The position numbers and the translations under genes are program-made. Shown piece after piece: positions 50,472 to 59,947 of a stretch of 64,000 bases of DNA. The notes beneath the pieces were generated by a model. The model worked only from the letters and a program-made list of their open reading frames with translations. It had not been told where the DNA came from and ran no database searches. Positions within the stretch are counted from its first letter, which is position 1. Every line of letters begins with the position of its first letter. The stretch is from Limnochorda sp. L945t (GTDB taxonomy: Bacteria; Bacillota; Limnochordia; Limnochordales; Geochordaceae): contig NZ_CP141615.1 of NCBI RefSeq assembly GCF_035593305.1, positions 1,240,001 through 1,304,000 on the forward strand, read 5' to 3'.

Positions 50472-50939
50472 TCACCCCTTCGTCACCAGCCACCGGATGA
50501 TCCCCACGACGACGGACGAACTGACGCCGAAGACGATCACCGGCCCGGCCACCTGGAACATCCGGGCCGCCATGCCGAAGACGTACCCCTCTCGGGCGAA
50601 CTCCATGGCCGGGGCCACGATGCTGTTGGCGAAGCCCGTGACCGGTATGGCCGCCCCGGCTCCGCCGATGCGGGCGATCTGGTCGTAGACGCCCAGGCCC
50701 GTCAGCAAGGCGCCGATGAAGGCCAGGGCCACCGCTGCCCGTCCGGAGGCTTGATCCGGAGGGAGCCCCGCCCCGACGAACCAGCCGGTGAACAACTGGC
50801 CCACCAGGGCGATGATCCCGCCGACCACGAACGCCCAGAGCGCGTTGCGCAAATAGGCCGGTTTGGGCCTGCGCCGCTTGGCGAATTGCTGGTAGTCGAC
50901 CTGCGTCGCCCGCCGGTGGGTCTTGGTCTGGGATGACAC
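50472..50939 (-). CDS. spoVAC: Stage V sporulation protein AC
   Basis: A 155-residue membrane protein with a basic cytoplasmic N-terminus (RRPKPAYLRNALWAF) and about four helices; GVYDQIARIGGAGAAIPVTGFANSIVAPAMEF is the SpoVAC signature. It is a mechanosensitive-type channel component for dipicolinate release. Genes spoVAA and spoVAB are not in this cluster, as in most non-Bacillus spore formers. Confidence 0.95.
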   Translation of the reverse strand: MSSQTKTHRRATQVDYQQFAKRRRPKPAYLRNALWAFVVGGIIALVGQLFTGWFVGAGLPPDQASGRAAVALAFIGALLTGLGVYDQIARIGGAGAAIPVTGFANSIVAPAMEFAREGYVFGMAARMFQVAGPVIVFGVSSSVVVGIIRWLVTKG

Positions 50940-50960
50940 GAACCGGGCCCCCTTCTCGCC

Positions 50961-51176
50961 TCAGTCCGTGCCGTCCACTTTGAAGGCCACCTGGACGTCA
51001 GCCTTGTACTCCACGATGGAGCCGTCGGCCGGGTTGACGTTGGCCGTCCAGTTGAGCACCTCGACCCCGCTGATGTTGCGGACGGTCTTGGCCGCCTGCT
51101 TGACGGCCTGGCGGACCGCGTCCTCCCATCCCTGCTTCGACTCGCCGACGAGTTCGATGACCTTGACGACCGCCAC
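50961..51176 (-). CDS. Dodecin family flavin-binding protein
   Basis: A 71-residue protein of the dodecin family, which forms dodecamers that store flavin. AVVKVIELVGESKQGWEDAVRQAV, then VLNWTANVNPADGSIVEYKADVQVAF are diagnostic. GTG 51176 gives the typical start. It is 21 bases upstream of spoVAC on the same strand, so it may be co-transcribed with the spore genes. Confidence 0.92.
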   Translation of the reverse strand: MAVVKVIELVGESKQGWEDAVRQAVKQAAKTVRNISGVEVLNWTANVNPADGSIVEYKADVQVAFKVDGTD

Positions 51177-51294
51177 TGGGCCACACACCCTCCACCAGGC
51201 CGGCAGGATGGCCAAAGCTTTGGCGAAGACCAAGAGGTGGCGCCGGCCACCTCCTAATGTGCGCAGCGCCGGAGGGTTCTACTCGCCGCGCTTT

Positions 51295-52080
51295 CTAGGC
51301 GGCGGTGAAACGGTGGATGCGCTGGATGGAGCTGGCTCGCCCGCTGGCCTCGTCCAGTTGGACCAGGGCGGCGTCCATGCGGGCCACGCCCGAGGCCACC
51401 TCGAACCGGTGGGGCAGGCCCGAGAGGAGGTGGCGGAGCACGCCCTCCCGCTCCATCCCGATCACCCCGTCCCGCGGCCCCGTCATGCCGAGGTCGGTGA
51501 GGTACGCCGTGCCGCGGGGGAGGACCCGCTCGTCGGCGGTGGGCACGTGCGTGTGGGTACCGAAGACTACCGTGGCCCGCCCGTCGAGGAACCACCCCAT
51601 GGCCACCTTCTCGGCGGTCGCCTCGGCGTGGAAGTCGACGACGACCACCGGCGTCTCCCGCCGCAGCTCTTCGACCAGCCGGTCCGCCGTCCGGAAAGGG
51701 CAGTCCAGAGCCGACATGAAGGTGCGCCCCATGAGGTTGAGCACGGCGACCGGGACCCCGCCCGGCGAACGCACCACGACGCTGCCGCGACCCGGGGCGC
51801 CGGGCGGGAAATTGGCAGGCCGGACCAGCTGGGGAGCATGGTCGATGAAGGCCAGCACTTCCTTGCGGTCCCACACGTGGTTGCCCGTGGTGACCACGTG
51901 GGCGCCCGCGTCGAGGAGCTCCCGGTACGTGGGTTCGGTGATGCCGAAGCCGCCGGCGGCGTTTTCCCCGTTGACCACCACGAAGTCGGCTCTGAGCTCT
52001 TCGATGAGCGGGGGTAGGAGCTCCCGGATCGCGCGCCGCCCGGGGCGCCCTACGACGTCGCCGATCAGCAGGATGCGCAT
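51295..52080 (-). CDS. ymdB: YmdB family metallophosphoesterase
   Basis: A 261-residue phosphodiesterase of the TIGR00282 family; Bacillus YmdB cleaves cyclic AMP in vitro and influences biofilm and sporulation decisions. Metal-binding motifs are LLIGDVVGRPGRRA, VVNGENAAGGFGI, TTGNHVWDRKE and VVDFHAEATAEK, ending with FGTHTHVPTAD. It is downstream of rny as in B. subtilis. Confidence 0.95.
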   Translation of the reverse strand: MRILLIGDVVGRPGRRAIRELLPPLIEELRADFVVVNGENAAGGFGITEPTYRELLDAGAHVVTTGNHVWDRKEVLAFIDHAPQLVRPANFPPGAPGRGSVVVRSPGGVPVAVLNLMGRTFMSALDCPFRTADRLVEELRRETPVVVVDFHAEATAEKVAMGWFLDGRATVVFGTHTHVPTADERVLPRGTAYLTDLGMTGPRDGVIGMEREGVLRHLLSGLPHRFEVASGVARMDAALVQLDEASGRASSIQRIHRFTAA

Positions 52081-52111
52081 GCCGACGCCAAGGCCTCCGT
52101 GCCTGTCAGGC

Positions 52112-52687
52112 TCAGCGGTGGCGGGCCCCGGCGGATGAGGCGGGGCTCGTCACCATATCGTACACCAAAGGCTGCCCGCTGTGGCGCAATCCGATGAGGG
52201 TGTGAATGCGGCGACGGCGCTTGAGCGCTTCGAGGTGGTGAGCCAGGCGCTCCGGCGATGCTCCCTCGTCGTCGGCCACGTCGCCGGAGGGCCCCTCGCC
52301 GGAGGCGAGCGGCTCCACGACGAGCCGAGGCCCGAGCACCTGGCGCACCAGCCCGACCAGGACGTCCAGCTCCTCCACGGAGAGGGTGTCGAGGTCTCGC
52401 TGGATCGTCAGCTGCGTGTATCCGAGGACGAAGCTCCGGCGGCAGCGCAGGCTGCCGGCCGGGATGGAGAGGAGCGCCCCTATTGCCTCTCCGGCCCGCT
52501 GGAGCTGGGTCCTCAGGTGCATGAACTGGCCTGTCCCGATCTCGCCATCTGCGAGGAACGTGAGCTCGATGAGCCGCTTGCGGGCGAGGTAGCGGACCGT
52601 GAGGACCTCGTGGTAACGCTCGAGCAGCATGGCCAGGAAACTGTCGTGCGAATCTCCGGCGACGGCGTGCGACGAACGCTGCTGCAT
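52112..52687 (-). CDS. Hypothetical protein between rny and ymdB
   Basis: A 191-residue protein that I cannot assign to a known family. The middle (about 20-130) looks like a helical plus beta domain (ERYHEVLTVRYLARKRLIELTFLADGE, then RRSFVLGYTQLTIQRDLDTLSVEELDVLV), and the end is basic. ATG 52687 is chosen after GAGAGG; the frame is open to 52900 but would overlap the strong hairpin. No membrane segment or catalytic motif is visible. Confidence 0.6.
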   Translation of the reverse strand: MQQRSSHAVAGDSHDSFLAMLLERYHEVLTVRYLARKRLIELTFLADGEIGTGQFMHLRTQLQRAGEAIGALLSIPAGSLRCRRSFVLGYTQLTIQRDLDTLSVEELDVLVGLVRQVLGPRLVVEPLASGEGPSGDVADDEGASPERLAHHLEALKRRRRIHTLIGLRHSGQPLVYDMVTSPASSAGARHR

Positions 52688-52851
52688 CGAGACGCCTCTC
52701 TCTTCCTCGAATCGCCTCAAATGAGCGCAGGTAGCCTTCGTCGCCCGCGGCTGGTTCCCCTGGCAGGGCGGACAGGGAATTGGAGGCACCGGTAGCCTGC
52801 CCGGGCGCGTGGCCTGGGCCTTCGCGGCCAAAGACGCCCGCGGACGCGCGA

Positions 52852-52884
52852 AGCCCCTGCCGTCGCCTTCGGGCGGCAGGGGCT
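52852..52884 (-). repeat. Perfect 11-bp hairpin after rny
   Basis: AGCCCCTGCCG (52884-52874 on the minus strand), loop of 11, CGGCAGGGGCT (52862-52852), 30 bases after the rny stop. There is no T-run after it, so it is not a normal intrinsic terminator; it may stabilise or process the rny transcript. Confidence 0.6.
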
Positions 52885-52912
52885 CCTCGTGATCCCTCAT
52901 GTCGCGGCCGGG

Positions 52913-54469
52913 TCAGCGGGCGTACTCCACCGCCCGCGTCTCCCGGATGACGGTCACTTTGATCTGGCCCGGATACTCCATCTCCTGCTCGATGCGCTTG
53001 CTGATGTCCTTGGCCATCTTGGTGGCCATGGCGTCGTCGATCCGCTCGGGCTTGACGATGACCCGGATCTCCCGGCCAGCCTGGATGGCATACGCCTTTT
53101 CCACGCCCTCGAAGGAATCGGCAATGGCCTCCAGCTTCTCCAGGCGCTTGATGTACGACTCCAGCGTCTCGCGCCGGGCACCCGGGCGGGCCGCAGAAAT
53201 GGCGTCGGCGGCCGTCACCAGGACGGCCTCGACGCTCTGCGGCTCATAGTCGCCGTGGTGGCAGGCCATGGCATGGATCACTTCCGGCGACTCCCGGTAC
53301 CGGCGCAACAGCTCGATCCCGATCTGCAGGTGCCCGCCTTCGACCTCGTGGGAAACGGCCTTGCCGATGTCGTGCAACAGGCCGGCCCTGCGGGCGACGT
53401 CCACGTTGGCCCCCAGCTCCGAAGCCATCAGCCCAGCCAGGTAGGCCACTTCCAGCGAGTGCTTGAGCACGTTTTGCCCGTAACTCGTCCGGAACTTCAA
53501 CCGTCCCAGCAGCTTGATCAGCTCCGGATGGAGGTTGGGCACCTTGGCCTCGAAGGCAGCCTGCTCGCCGTACTCGCGGATGATGGCGTCGACTTCCTTC
53601 TGAGCCTTCTCGACCATCTCCTCGATCCGGGCCGGGTGGATGCGCCCGTCGGCCACCAGCCGTTCGAGGGCCAGCCGGGCCACCTCTCGCCGTACCGGAT
53701 CGAAGCCGGAGAGGATGACCGCCTCCGGCGTGTCGTCGATGATGAGGTCGATGCCGGTCAAGGTCTCGAGCGTTCGGATGTTACGCCCTTCCCGGCCGAT
53801 GATCCGCCCCTTCATCTCGTCGTTGGGCAAGTTGACCACCGAAACGGTGATCTCGGCGACGTGATCCACCGCGCAGCGCTGGATGGCCTGCGCGATGATC
53901 TCCTTCGCCTTCCGGTCAGCCTGCTCTTTGGCCTGCTCTTCCGCCTCCCGGATCATCCGTGCCACGTCCCGCTGGATCTCCGCCTCGACGTCTTTGATCA
54001 GCTCCTGGCGGGCCTCTTCGGTGGTCATGTTGGCGACCCGCTCCAGCTCGGCTCGCCGGCGCCGCAGCAACTCCTCGGCCTGGGCCATGGCGTTGTCCAC
54101 GGACGCAGCTTTGCGGGCAAGGGCCTGCTCCCGCTGGTCCAGACCCTCGAGCTTGCGCTCCAACAGCTCTTCCCGCTGGAGCAACCGCCGCTCGACCTGC
54201 TGGAGCTCGGCTCGCTCCTGGCGGAGCTCTCGCTCCGCCTCGAGCCGCAGCCGGTGGGCCTCTTCCTTGGCCTCCAGCAAGGCCTCACGCTTCTTCGCCT
54301 CGGCGGTCTTCTCGGCCTCTTCGATGATCGCCTTGCCCCGGGCCTCGAGGCCCCCGATGCGGGCCTCGAAGGTCACCTTGCGAACCGTGTAGCCCGCGGC
54401 GAAGGCGCCCGCAGCAATCAGCGCGATCAGCGCGATGACCAGCGCGGAAATCCGCGACACCCCCTTCAC
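52913..54469 (-). CDS. rny: Ribonuclease Y
   Basis: A 518-residue membrane-anchored endoribonuclease that starts mRNA decay. It has one N-terminal helix ([19 protein letters not shown]), a long charged coiled coil to about residue 200, a KH domain ([19 protein letters not shown]) and an HD domain with LLHDIGKAV. Length matches the family. GTG 54469 is the start; the ribosome binding site is weak. Confidence 0.97.
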   Translation of the reverse strand: MKGVSRISALVIALIALIAAGAFAAGYTVRKVTFEARIGGLEARGKAIIEEAEKTAEAKKREALLEAKEEAHRLRLEAERELRQERAELQQVERRLLQREELLERKLEGLDQREQALARKAASVDNAMAQAEELLRRRRAELERVANMTTEEARQELIKDVEAEIQRDVARMIREAEEQAKEQADRKAKEIIAQAIQRCAVDHVAEITVSVVNLPNDEMKGRIIGREGRNIRTLETLTGIDLIIDDTPEAVILSGFDPVRREVARLALERLVADGRIHPARIEEMVEKAQKEVDAIIREYGEQAAFEAKVPNLHPELIKLLGRLKFRTSYGQNVLKHSLEVAYLAGLMASELGANVDVARRAGLLHDIGKAVSHEVEGGHLQIGIELLRRYRESPEVIHAMACHHGDYEPQSVEAVLVTAADAISAARPGARRETLESYIKRLEKLEAIADSFEGVEKAYAIQAGREIRVIVKPERIDDAMATKMAKDISKRIEQEMEYPGQIKVTVIRETRAVEYAR

Positions 54470-54539
54470 TTGTCAAGGTGCGGACTGCCGGGCGGCCTGC
54501 CGCCCCGCAGCCATCGCGATCACACGCCTGCGAATGCAC

Positions 54540-54566
54540 AAAAAGCCGAGGGGACACCCACTCGGC
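54540..54566 (-). terminator. Intrinsic terminator of the recA-recX operon
   Basis: Minus-strand hairpin GCCGAG / CTCGGC (54566-54561 and 54550-54545) with a 10-base loop, followed by TTTTT. Confidence 0.8.
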
Positions 54567-54678
54567 TGCCGGCAGGCGTCAATTGTCGCCGCAGGAAACT
54601 CACACTTCCCCGGCTTCGTTCGTATTCTAGCCTTCGCGCAATTCCGGTGTCAACGCCCACCACGACGGCTCCCGCCGC

Positions 54679-55356
54679 TCACGTGGCGTCGCCGGCGGTG
54701 CCGGATTCGTGGGCCGCGCGTACCGCCACCTCGCGCGCAAGCTCTTCGTCGAAGCCACGGCGCACGAGGTATCCCCACAGGCGCGCGGCCCGCTGCGCGG
54801 GCGCCAGCCGCTGCAGGTGCGCCAGCTGCCGCATGGCCAGGCGAAGCGCTGCCTCCTGTTCTCGCTCGCGGGGGTATTTCTCCGCCACGACCCGGAGCGC
54901 CACGCTCTCGTCGATCCCACGCCGCTCCATCTCCAGGAGCAGGGCCTTGCGGCCCACCGCTCCCCGCCCCACCCGCAGGTCCACCACGTCGTGGGCCAGG
55001 GCGGTGTCGTCGAGGTACCCCAGGGCGCGGACCCAGCGGACCGTGTCCTCGATCGTATCCGGGCGGAAGGGCCATGCTCCCAGGAGGCGCCGCATCTCGA
55101 GCTCGCTCCGGGCACGCTGGCCCAGGAGACGAATCGCGCGGCGGCGGGCCGTGGCCCGCTCGGCTTCCTCGAGCAACGGGGGCTCGATCTCCGGCGGCTC
55201 CGACGCGGCCTTGCCCGCGCCCTGCGAGGCCCAGGCCGTGAGCCCCAGGCTCTCCAGCGCCTCCTGATCCACGACCCAGGCCTCCTGCGACGCGGCCATC
55301 AGGCGGTACCAGCTCCGCCCCCGGCGCCGCTCCACCGACGCGATCCGGATCGCCAA
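54679..55356 (-). CDS. recX: Regulatory protein RecX
   Basis: A 225-residue protein that binds RecA filaments and modulates recombination. It shows three RecX-type helical repeats: RRRAIRLLGQRARSELEMRRLL, TVRWVRALGYLDDTALAHDVVDLRVG and RRGFDEELAREV. TTG 55356 follows GGAGGGGGAG. It follows recA by 27 bases and ends at the terminator. Confidence 0.93.
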   Translation of the reverse strand: MAIRIASVERRRGRSWYRLMAASQEAWVVDQEALESLGLTAWASQGAGKAASEPPEIEPPLLEEAERATARRRAIRLLGQRARSELEMRRLLGAWPFRPDTIEDTVRWVRALGYLDDTALAHDVVDLRVGRGAVGRKALLLEMERRGIDESVALRVVAEKYPREREQEAALRLAMRQLAHLQRLAPAQRAARLWGYLVRRGFDEELAREVAVRAAHESGTAGDAT

Positions 55357-55383
55357 CCGCGCTCCCCCTCCCGGCCCGGGTCC

Positions 55384-56544
55384 TCATCGCCTGCCGCTGG
55401 TCACGGCCCGTTCGGCCCGGCTCCGGCGGCTCGCCGGCGCGGGCGCTCCTTCGGCGGCCGCGCCGGCAGCCGGCAGCGCCTGGGGTACGGACGAGGCTTC
55501 GGAAGTTGCGGCGGTCTTGACCGCACGCACGATCGGGGGCAGGCCGAAGTGCTGCCGGACCAGGTTTTCGATCTCGTCGGCCGTGGCGGCGTTTTGCCGC
55601 AGGAAGTCGCGCGCCTGCTCGCGCCCCTGGCCGAGCCGGGTATCGCCGTAAGAGAACCATGGCCCGCTTTTCTGGATGACGCCGGCTTCCACGCCCAGGT
55701 CCAGGATGTCCCCTTCCCGGGAGATGCCCGTCCCGTAGAGAATGTCGAACTCCGCTTCTTTGAACGGCGGCGCCAGCTTGTTCTTGACGACCTTGACCTT
55801 GGCCCGCATCCCGATGTTGTCGGTGCCTTGCTTGAGCACCTCCACCCGGCGGATGTCGCACCGGATGGTGGCGTAAAACTTGAGGGCCCTCCCCCCGGGA
55901 GTGGTCTCGGGGTTGCCGAACATGACCCCTACCTTTTCCCGGATCTGGTTGGTGAAGACCACGGTGGTCCGCGACCGGGAGATGGCCCCGGTCAGCTTGC
56001 GCAGCGCCTGGGACATGAGCCGCGCCTGAAGCCCCACGTGGGCGTCGCCCATCTCGCCCTCCAGCTCCGCCCGCGGGGCAAGGGCCGCCACCGAGTCGAT
56101 GACGACCACGTCGACCGCTCCGCTGCGCACCAGCGCCTCCGTGATCTCCAGCGCCTGCTCCGCGCTGTCCGGCTGGGAGATCAGGAGGTTGTCCACGTCG
56201 ACGCCCAGGCGACGGGCGTACCGGGGATCCTGGGCATGCTCGGCGTCGATGAAGGCGGCGATCCCTCCGGCTTTCTGCGCCTCCGCCATGATGTGGAGGG
56301 CCAGCGTCGTCTTGCCCGACGACTCGGGGCCGAAGATCTCCACCACCCGCCCGCGGGGCACTCCGCCGATGCCCAAGGCGATGTCGAGGGCGAGCGAGCC
56401 GGTCGGGATCACGTCGACGTGCTCCGTCTGGGTCTCGCCCATGCGCATGATCGAGCCTTTGCCGTGCTGCTTCTCTATCTGGGAGATCGCGCCTTCCAGC
56501 GCCTTCTGGCGCTCCAGCGCGTCCTGTGCCGTAGGAGTGGTCAT
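55384..56544 (-). CDS. recA: Recombinase RecA
   Basis: A 386-residue recombinase and co-protease for LexA cleavage. The Walker A loop GPESSGKTT is at residues 72-80, [21 protein letters not shown] is the Walker B region, and the L2 loop [13 protein letters not shown] is intact. The C-terminus is extended by a basic [10 protein letters not shown] tail. It starts 3 bases after thpR, so no promoter can lie directly in front of it. Confidence 0.99.
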   Translation of the reverse strand: MTTPTAQDALERQKALEGAISQIEKQHGKGSIMRMGETQTEHVDVIPTGSLALDIALGIGGVPRGRVVEIFGPESSGKTTLALHIMAEAQKAGGIAAFIDAEHAQDPRYARRLGVDVDNLLISQPDSAEQALEITEALVRSGAVDVVVIDSVAALAPRAELEGEMGDAHVGLQARLMSQALRKLTGAISRSRTTVVFTNQIREKVGVMFGNPETTPGGRALKFYATIRCDIRRVEVLKQGTDNIGMRAKVKVVKNKLAPPFKEAEFDILYGTGISREGDILDLGVEAGVIQKSGPWFSYGDTRLGQGREQARDFLRQNAATADEIENLVRQHFGLPPIVRAVKTAATSEASSVPQALPAAGAAAEGAPAPASRRSRAERAVTSGRR

Positions 56545-56547
56545 GCT

Positions 56548-57141
56548 TTACTCGTCCCTCCCTGCCCGGATGGGGGCGGAAAACAGGGGTGTATGGATGG
56601 GCCCCCTGGCGGTGAGCGTGCTCGCCATGACGGTCACCTCGCGCACCACCATGCTGCCACACGCTGCGGGAGGTCGCCGCTCTCCGAGCGCCGCCGCCAC
56701 GCCCTGCCCCGGAGCGCCGTCCCGCAGCCGCCCCAGGGTCAGATGGGCCGAGAACGGTTTGTCCGCCGGCCCCAGCCCTCGAGCCACCAGCGCCTGCTCC
56801 AGGTGGGCCGCCAGCTCGACCAGCCGGCGCGCGGCCTCGGGGGGCTCCACCCCGATCCAGAGGACACGAGGCCGCTCCAGGCTGGGAAAGGCGCCGACCG
56901 CCCCGGTCGACAAGCGGAAGCGCCGCGCTGCGCTGCACGCCTCGCCGGCGGCGTCGAACACCCGCTGCCTGGCCTGTTCGTCCAGATCTCCGAGGAACCG
57001 CAAGGTGAAATGGTACTGAGCGGGGTCGACCCAGCGCACGTGCCGTGCCGCGGGCCCCATTGCGGCCCGCAGGCTTTCGACGTACGCGGCAATGCAGTCG
57101 CGCATGGCTTCGTCCACAAGAACCGCCACGAACGTACGCAA
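56548..57141 (-). CDS. thpR: RNA 2',3'-cyclic phosphodiesterase (2H family, ThpR)
   Basis: A 197-residue 2H phosphoesterase. The two His-x-Thr motifs are YHFTLRF (His44, Thr46) and FSAHLTLGRL near residue 130. The substrate in relatives is 2',3'-cyclic RNA ends; in vivo function is unclear. TTG 57141 fits the family N-terminus (RTFVAVLVDEAM). It precedes recA in many Bacillota. Confidence 0.93.
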   Translation of the reverse strand: MRTFVAVLVDEAMRDCIAAYVESLRAAMGPAARHVRWVDPAQYHFTLRFLGDLDEQARQRVFDAAGEACSAARRFRLSTGAVGAFPSLERPRVLWIGVEPPEAARRLVELAAHLEQALVARGLGPADKPFSAHLTLGRLRDGAPGQGVAAALGERRPPAACGSMVVREVTVMASTLTARGPIHTPLFSAPIRAGRDE

Positions 57142-57176
57142 CCGCTCGTTGCTCGCGACCGCTCACTCTCCTCGTG

Positions 57177-58667
57177 CTACCGGCCTGCGCCCGTCCCGTT
57201 CATCGGTTCCACGCTGCTCGCCTTTTCCCCTTGCTCGGCCAGGACGAGGTGGCGTTCCATGGAAAACTCGCCGGAGACGGCGTCCAACCGCACCTCGTCC
57301 ACCGCCCACAGCCTCGGTCGCCCCGACCCCATGTCGAACCGCAGCAGGGCAAGGGTGAACGTCAAGGGCGCGCCGGACTGCAGTCCCCTCAGCCCCGCCG
57401 CCCCGGTGCTGCCGGCATCCACGTACGCCGTGCCGTCCACCAGGCGGAAGCTCGCCCGGTGGTCGTGGCCGAACAGCACCACCTGGGCCAGCGTGGGCGC
57501 CACGCTCTCCCCTGCCACGTTGTTATGAACCGCCACGATGTCGGCGGGCCACCCCGATCCTGCCGCGTGGGCGGGCTTTTCGAGGGCGCCCGCCAGCCGC
57601 TCGCGGATGCGGCCCGCAAGCTGGCGGGCCTGGTCGTCGCTCAGAGCATCGGGCCTGTCGTCCGCCGCGCCGGGGTCGGCCATCCCGAACACCCTCAAAC
57701 CCTTGACCTCCACGACGTGCCCGTCGAGGATACGCACGTTGGGCAGGCTGCCCAGCACCTGCACCAGGCGAGGCGTATCGTGATTGCCGGGGACGAAGAG
57801 GTACGGGACCCTCAGGTCCCGGATGCGCTGGGTGAGGATGGGCTCGAGGGAAGAGCCGAGCTCCAGCATGTCGCCGGTGTCCACGACGGCGTCCACTTCG
57901 AAGTGGCGGACGACCGCGCTCAGCAGGTCGAAGGCAGCCGGGTTGTTGTGCAGGTCCGAGACGTGGGCCACCACGAGCTGCGGCCCCCGGTCCTCGTGGA
58001 CCGGGATGCGGTCGAGGTGCTGGTACAACGCCAGCAGCTCGCGGGCGCTCCATTGGAGCCTGCGGCCCATGTCGCCCACGGCCTGGATGCCCATCCGGGC
58101 CAGCTCCACGATCTGGGGAGCCGCCTCGAGGGCGCCGCGGTAGGTGGGCGCCTCGAACGACGCCGCGTTCCACTGCCACGCCACGCCTGCGGCCAGGCCA
58201 CCGAACAGCGCGGCGAAAGCGACGCCGCCTGCGGCCGGGACCGCCCATCCCGGGGCCCCTGCCAAGCGCAAGCCCGCCGCAGCTCCTGCCCCGGCCAGCG
58301 CCACCTGGCGGAGCGCGAAACGCCGGGCGCTATCCGACAGGAACTGCACCAGCTGCTGCTGGAGTGTCCGGTACGACTCCGGCGAGCCGGCCCGGCTGAT
58401 CGCCTCGACGGCATCCGGCTCGACCCGGTCGAGCCGGATGCGCAACTGGACGGGCAGCGCGTGAGTCCGGGCCTCGACTTCCCCCAGTGGGGGTAGCTCG
58501 ACCACGGTCGCGCCGCGCCTCGGGAGCCGCCATTCCACGGTCACGCTCAAGTTGCCGGGGTAGGTGTAGCGGGCGGGCAGCGCGACCGTGGCCAGGATCG
58601 CTCCCAACAGCCCGGCCGCGACCCACCGGAGCCCGCGGGCCGCCCGCCGCCCGTTACGAAGCCTCAA
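57177..58667 (-). CDS. Membrane metallophosphoesterase with large extracytoplasmic region
   Basis: A 496-residue protein with an N-terminal helix (about 15-30), a 110-residue extracytoplasmic loop, a second pair of helices (LRLAGAPGWAVPAAGGVAFAALFGGLAAG) and a calcineurin-like phosphoesterase domain from about 235. Metal motifs are AHVSDLHNN, VDTGDMLELG, PGNHDTPRL and LFGHDHRASF. The function is unknown; relatives act on nucleotides or lipid phosphates. TTG 58667 overlaps the end of cinA by 14 bases. Confidence 0.85.
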   Translation of the reverse strand: MRLRNGRRAARGLRWVAAGLLGAILATVALPARYTYPGNLSVTVEWRLPRRGATVVELPPLGEVEARTHALPVQLRIRLDRVEPDAVEAISRAGSPESYRTLQQQLVQFLSDSARRFALRQVALAGAGAAAGLRLAGAPGWAVPAAGGVAFAALFGGLAAGVAWQWNAASFEAPTYRGALEAAPQIVELARMGIQAVGDMGRRLQWSARELLALYQHLDRIPVHEDRGPQLVVAHVSDLHNNPAAFDLLSAVVRHFEVDAVVDTGDMLELGSSLEPILTQRIRDLRVPYLFVPGNHDTPRLVQVLGSLPNVRILDGHVVEVKGLRVFGMADPGAADDRPDALSDDQARQLAGRIRERLAGALEKPAHAAGSGWPADIVAVHNNVAGESVAPTLAQVVLFGHDHRASFRLVDGTAYVDAGSTGAAGLRGLQSGAPLTFTLALLRFDMGSGRPRLWAVDEVRLDAVSGEFSMERHLVLAEQGEKASSVEPMNGTGAGR

Positions 58668-59907
58668 GCAAGAATCGCCTCAAGAGGTCGAGCGCGGCCT
58701 GGGCCGACCGCCGCTTCACCTGGATCCGGTCGCCGCCGAACACGTGACGCTCCACCCGCGTATCGCCCCGGCCGGCGACCGCCAGGTAGACCAGACCGAC
58801 CGGCTTGGTGGGCGTACCCCCGCCCGGGCCGGCGATACCCGTGATCGCCAGCCCCAGGTCGGCCGCCGCCCGGGCGGCCACCCCCCTGGCCATGGCCAGC
58901 GCGCAGGGCTCGCTCACCGCCCCGTGCTCGCTCAAGATCCGGGCATCGACGCCCAGGTGCCGCATCTTGGCCTCGTTGCTGTAAACCACCAGGTCTTCCA
59001 CGAGGCATTCGGAGACGCCGGGCACGTTGGTCAACCGGTCGCCGACCAGGCCCCCCGTGCACGACTCCGCTACGGCGAGGCGGGCCGAAGCGCGGCGCAG
59101 GAGGTCGACGACCACGCTTTCCAGGGTCTGGTCGTCGAAGCCGTAGACGGCGTCCCGGAGCCGGCGCAGGGCCTCTCGTTCGACGGGGGCGAGAAGGGCG
59201 CGAGCCGCCTGCTCGTCGGGGGCTCGGGCCGTGATCCGCACGTGCACCTCGCCTGTCCCGGCATACGTGGCCACGGTGGGATTGGAGCGACCGTGCAGGA
59301 GATCCTGGAGCGCTTGCTCTACGGCTGCCTCGCCCGGCCCGGTCACCCGAAGCACGCGGGAGAGGATGACCCCGCTCTGCCCGGCCCGGCGGGCCCTCTC
59401 CTGCAGGTAGGGAACGACCCAGCTCCTGGTCATGGCCTCGAGCTCGGCGGGCACGCCGGGCAGGGCGACGATCGCCCGGCCGTCTCCCTCCCACGCGAAT
59501 CCCGGAGCGGTGCCGACCGGGTTGGGAATGACCCGGGAGCCCCGGGGGACGAGCGCCTGGCGACGCTGGCTCGCCAGCATCTCTCTGCCCAGGCGCCGGA
59601 AGTAGGCCTCTACCTGGTCCAGGGCCTCGGCGGAGAGCTCCAAGGGGACCCCGGCCGCGCCCGCGACGACTTCCCGGGTCACGTCGTCCTCCGTCGGGCC
59701 CAGCCCCCCGGAGACCAGCACGACGTCCGAGCGCCCCAGGGCAAGGGAGACCGCCTCGACGGCCCGCTGGTAGTTGTCGCCCACCGTCTGCCGGAAGTGC
59801 GCGTCGTACCCCACGGCGCTCAATATCCGGGCCAGATACGCGGCGTTGGTGTCCACGATCTGCCCCAGCAACAGCTCCGTCCCGATGGTCACGATCTCGG
59901 CCCGCAC
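58654..59907 (-). CDS. cinA: CinA family nicotinamide-nucleotide amidohydrolase
   Basis: A 417-residue two-domain protein. The N-terminal MoaB-like part has EIVTIGTELLLGQIVDTNA and GGLGPTEDDVTREVVA, and the C-terminal PncC deamidase domain has AVAESCTGGLVGDRLTNVPG and GIAGPGGGTPTKPVGLVYLA. It recycles pyridine nucleotides and is often co-transcribed with recA, as here. GTG 59907 follows GGGAGGG. Confidence 0.96.
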   Translation of the reverse strand: MRAEIVTIGTELLLGQIVDTNAAYLARILSAVGYDAHFRQTVGDNYQRAVEAVSLALGRSDVVLVSGGLGPTEDDVTREVVAGAAGVPLELSAEALDQVEAYFRRLGREMLASQRRQALVPRGSRVIPNPVGTAPGFAWEGDGRAIVALPGVPAELEAMTRSWVVPYLQERARRAGQSGVILSRVLRVTGPGEAAVEQALQDLLHGRSNPTVATYAGTGEVHVRITARAPDEQAARALLAPVEREALRRLRDAVYGFDDQTLESVVVDLLRRASARLAVAESCTGGLVGDRLTNVPGVSECLVEDLVVYSNEAKMRHLGVDARILSEHGAVSEPCALAMARGVAARAAADLGLAITGIAGPGGGTPTKPVGLVYLAVAGRGDTRVERHVFGGDRIQVKRRSAQAALDLLRRFLLEAS

Positions 59908-59947
59908 GGCACCCTCCCCCGCCCCGCACGCTGAGCGATCTCGCGGT

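Noticed and set aside
46838-50500. A 1220-codon open frame on the + strand
   Set aside because: It is antisense to lysA 5' end, spoVAF, spoVAE and spoVAD, which all have strong family matches. Long antisense frames are expected at this GC content.
57130-57143. LexA box upstream of recA
   Set aside because: Only the left ten positions match; the right half is entirely different.
54709-57528. A 939-codon open frame on the + strand
   Set aside because: It lies opposite recX, recA and thpR and its translation is Arg/Pro/Gln/His-rich without domains.
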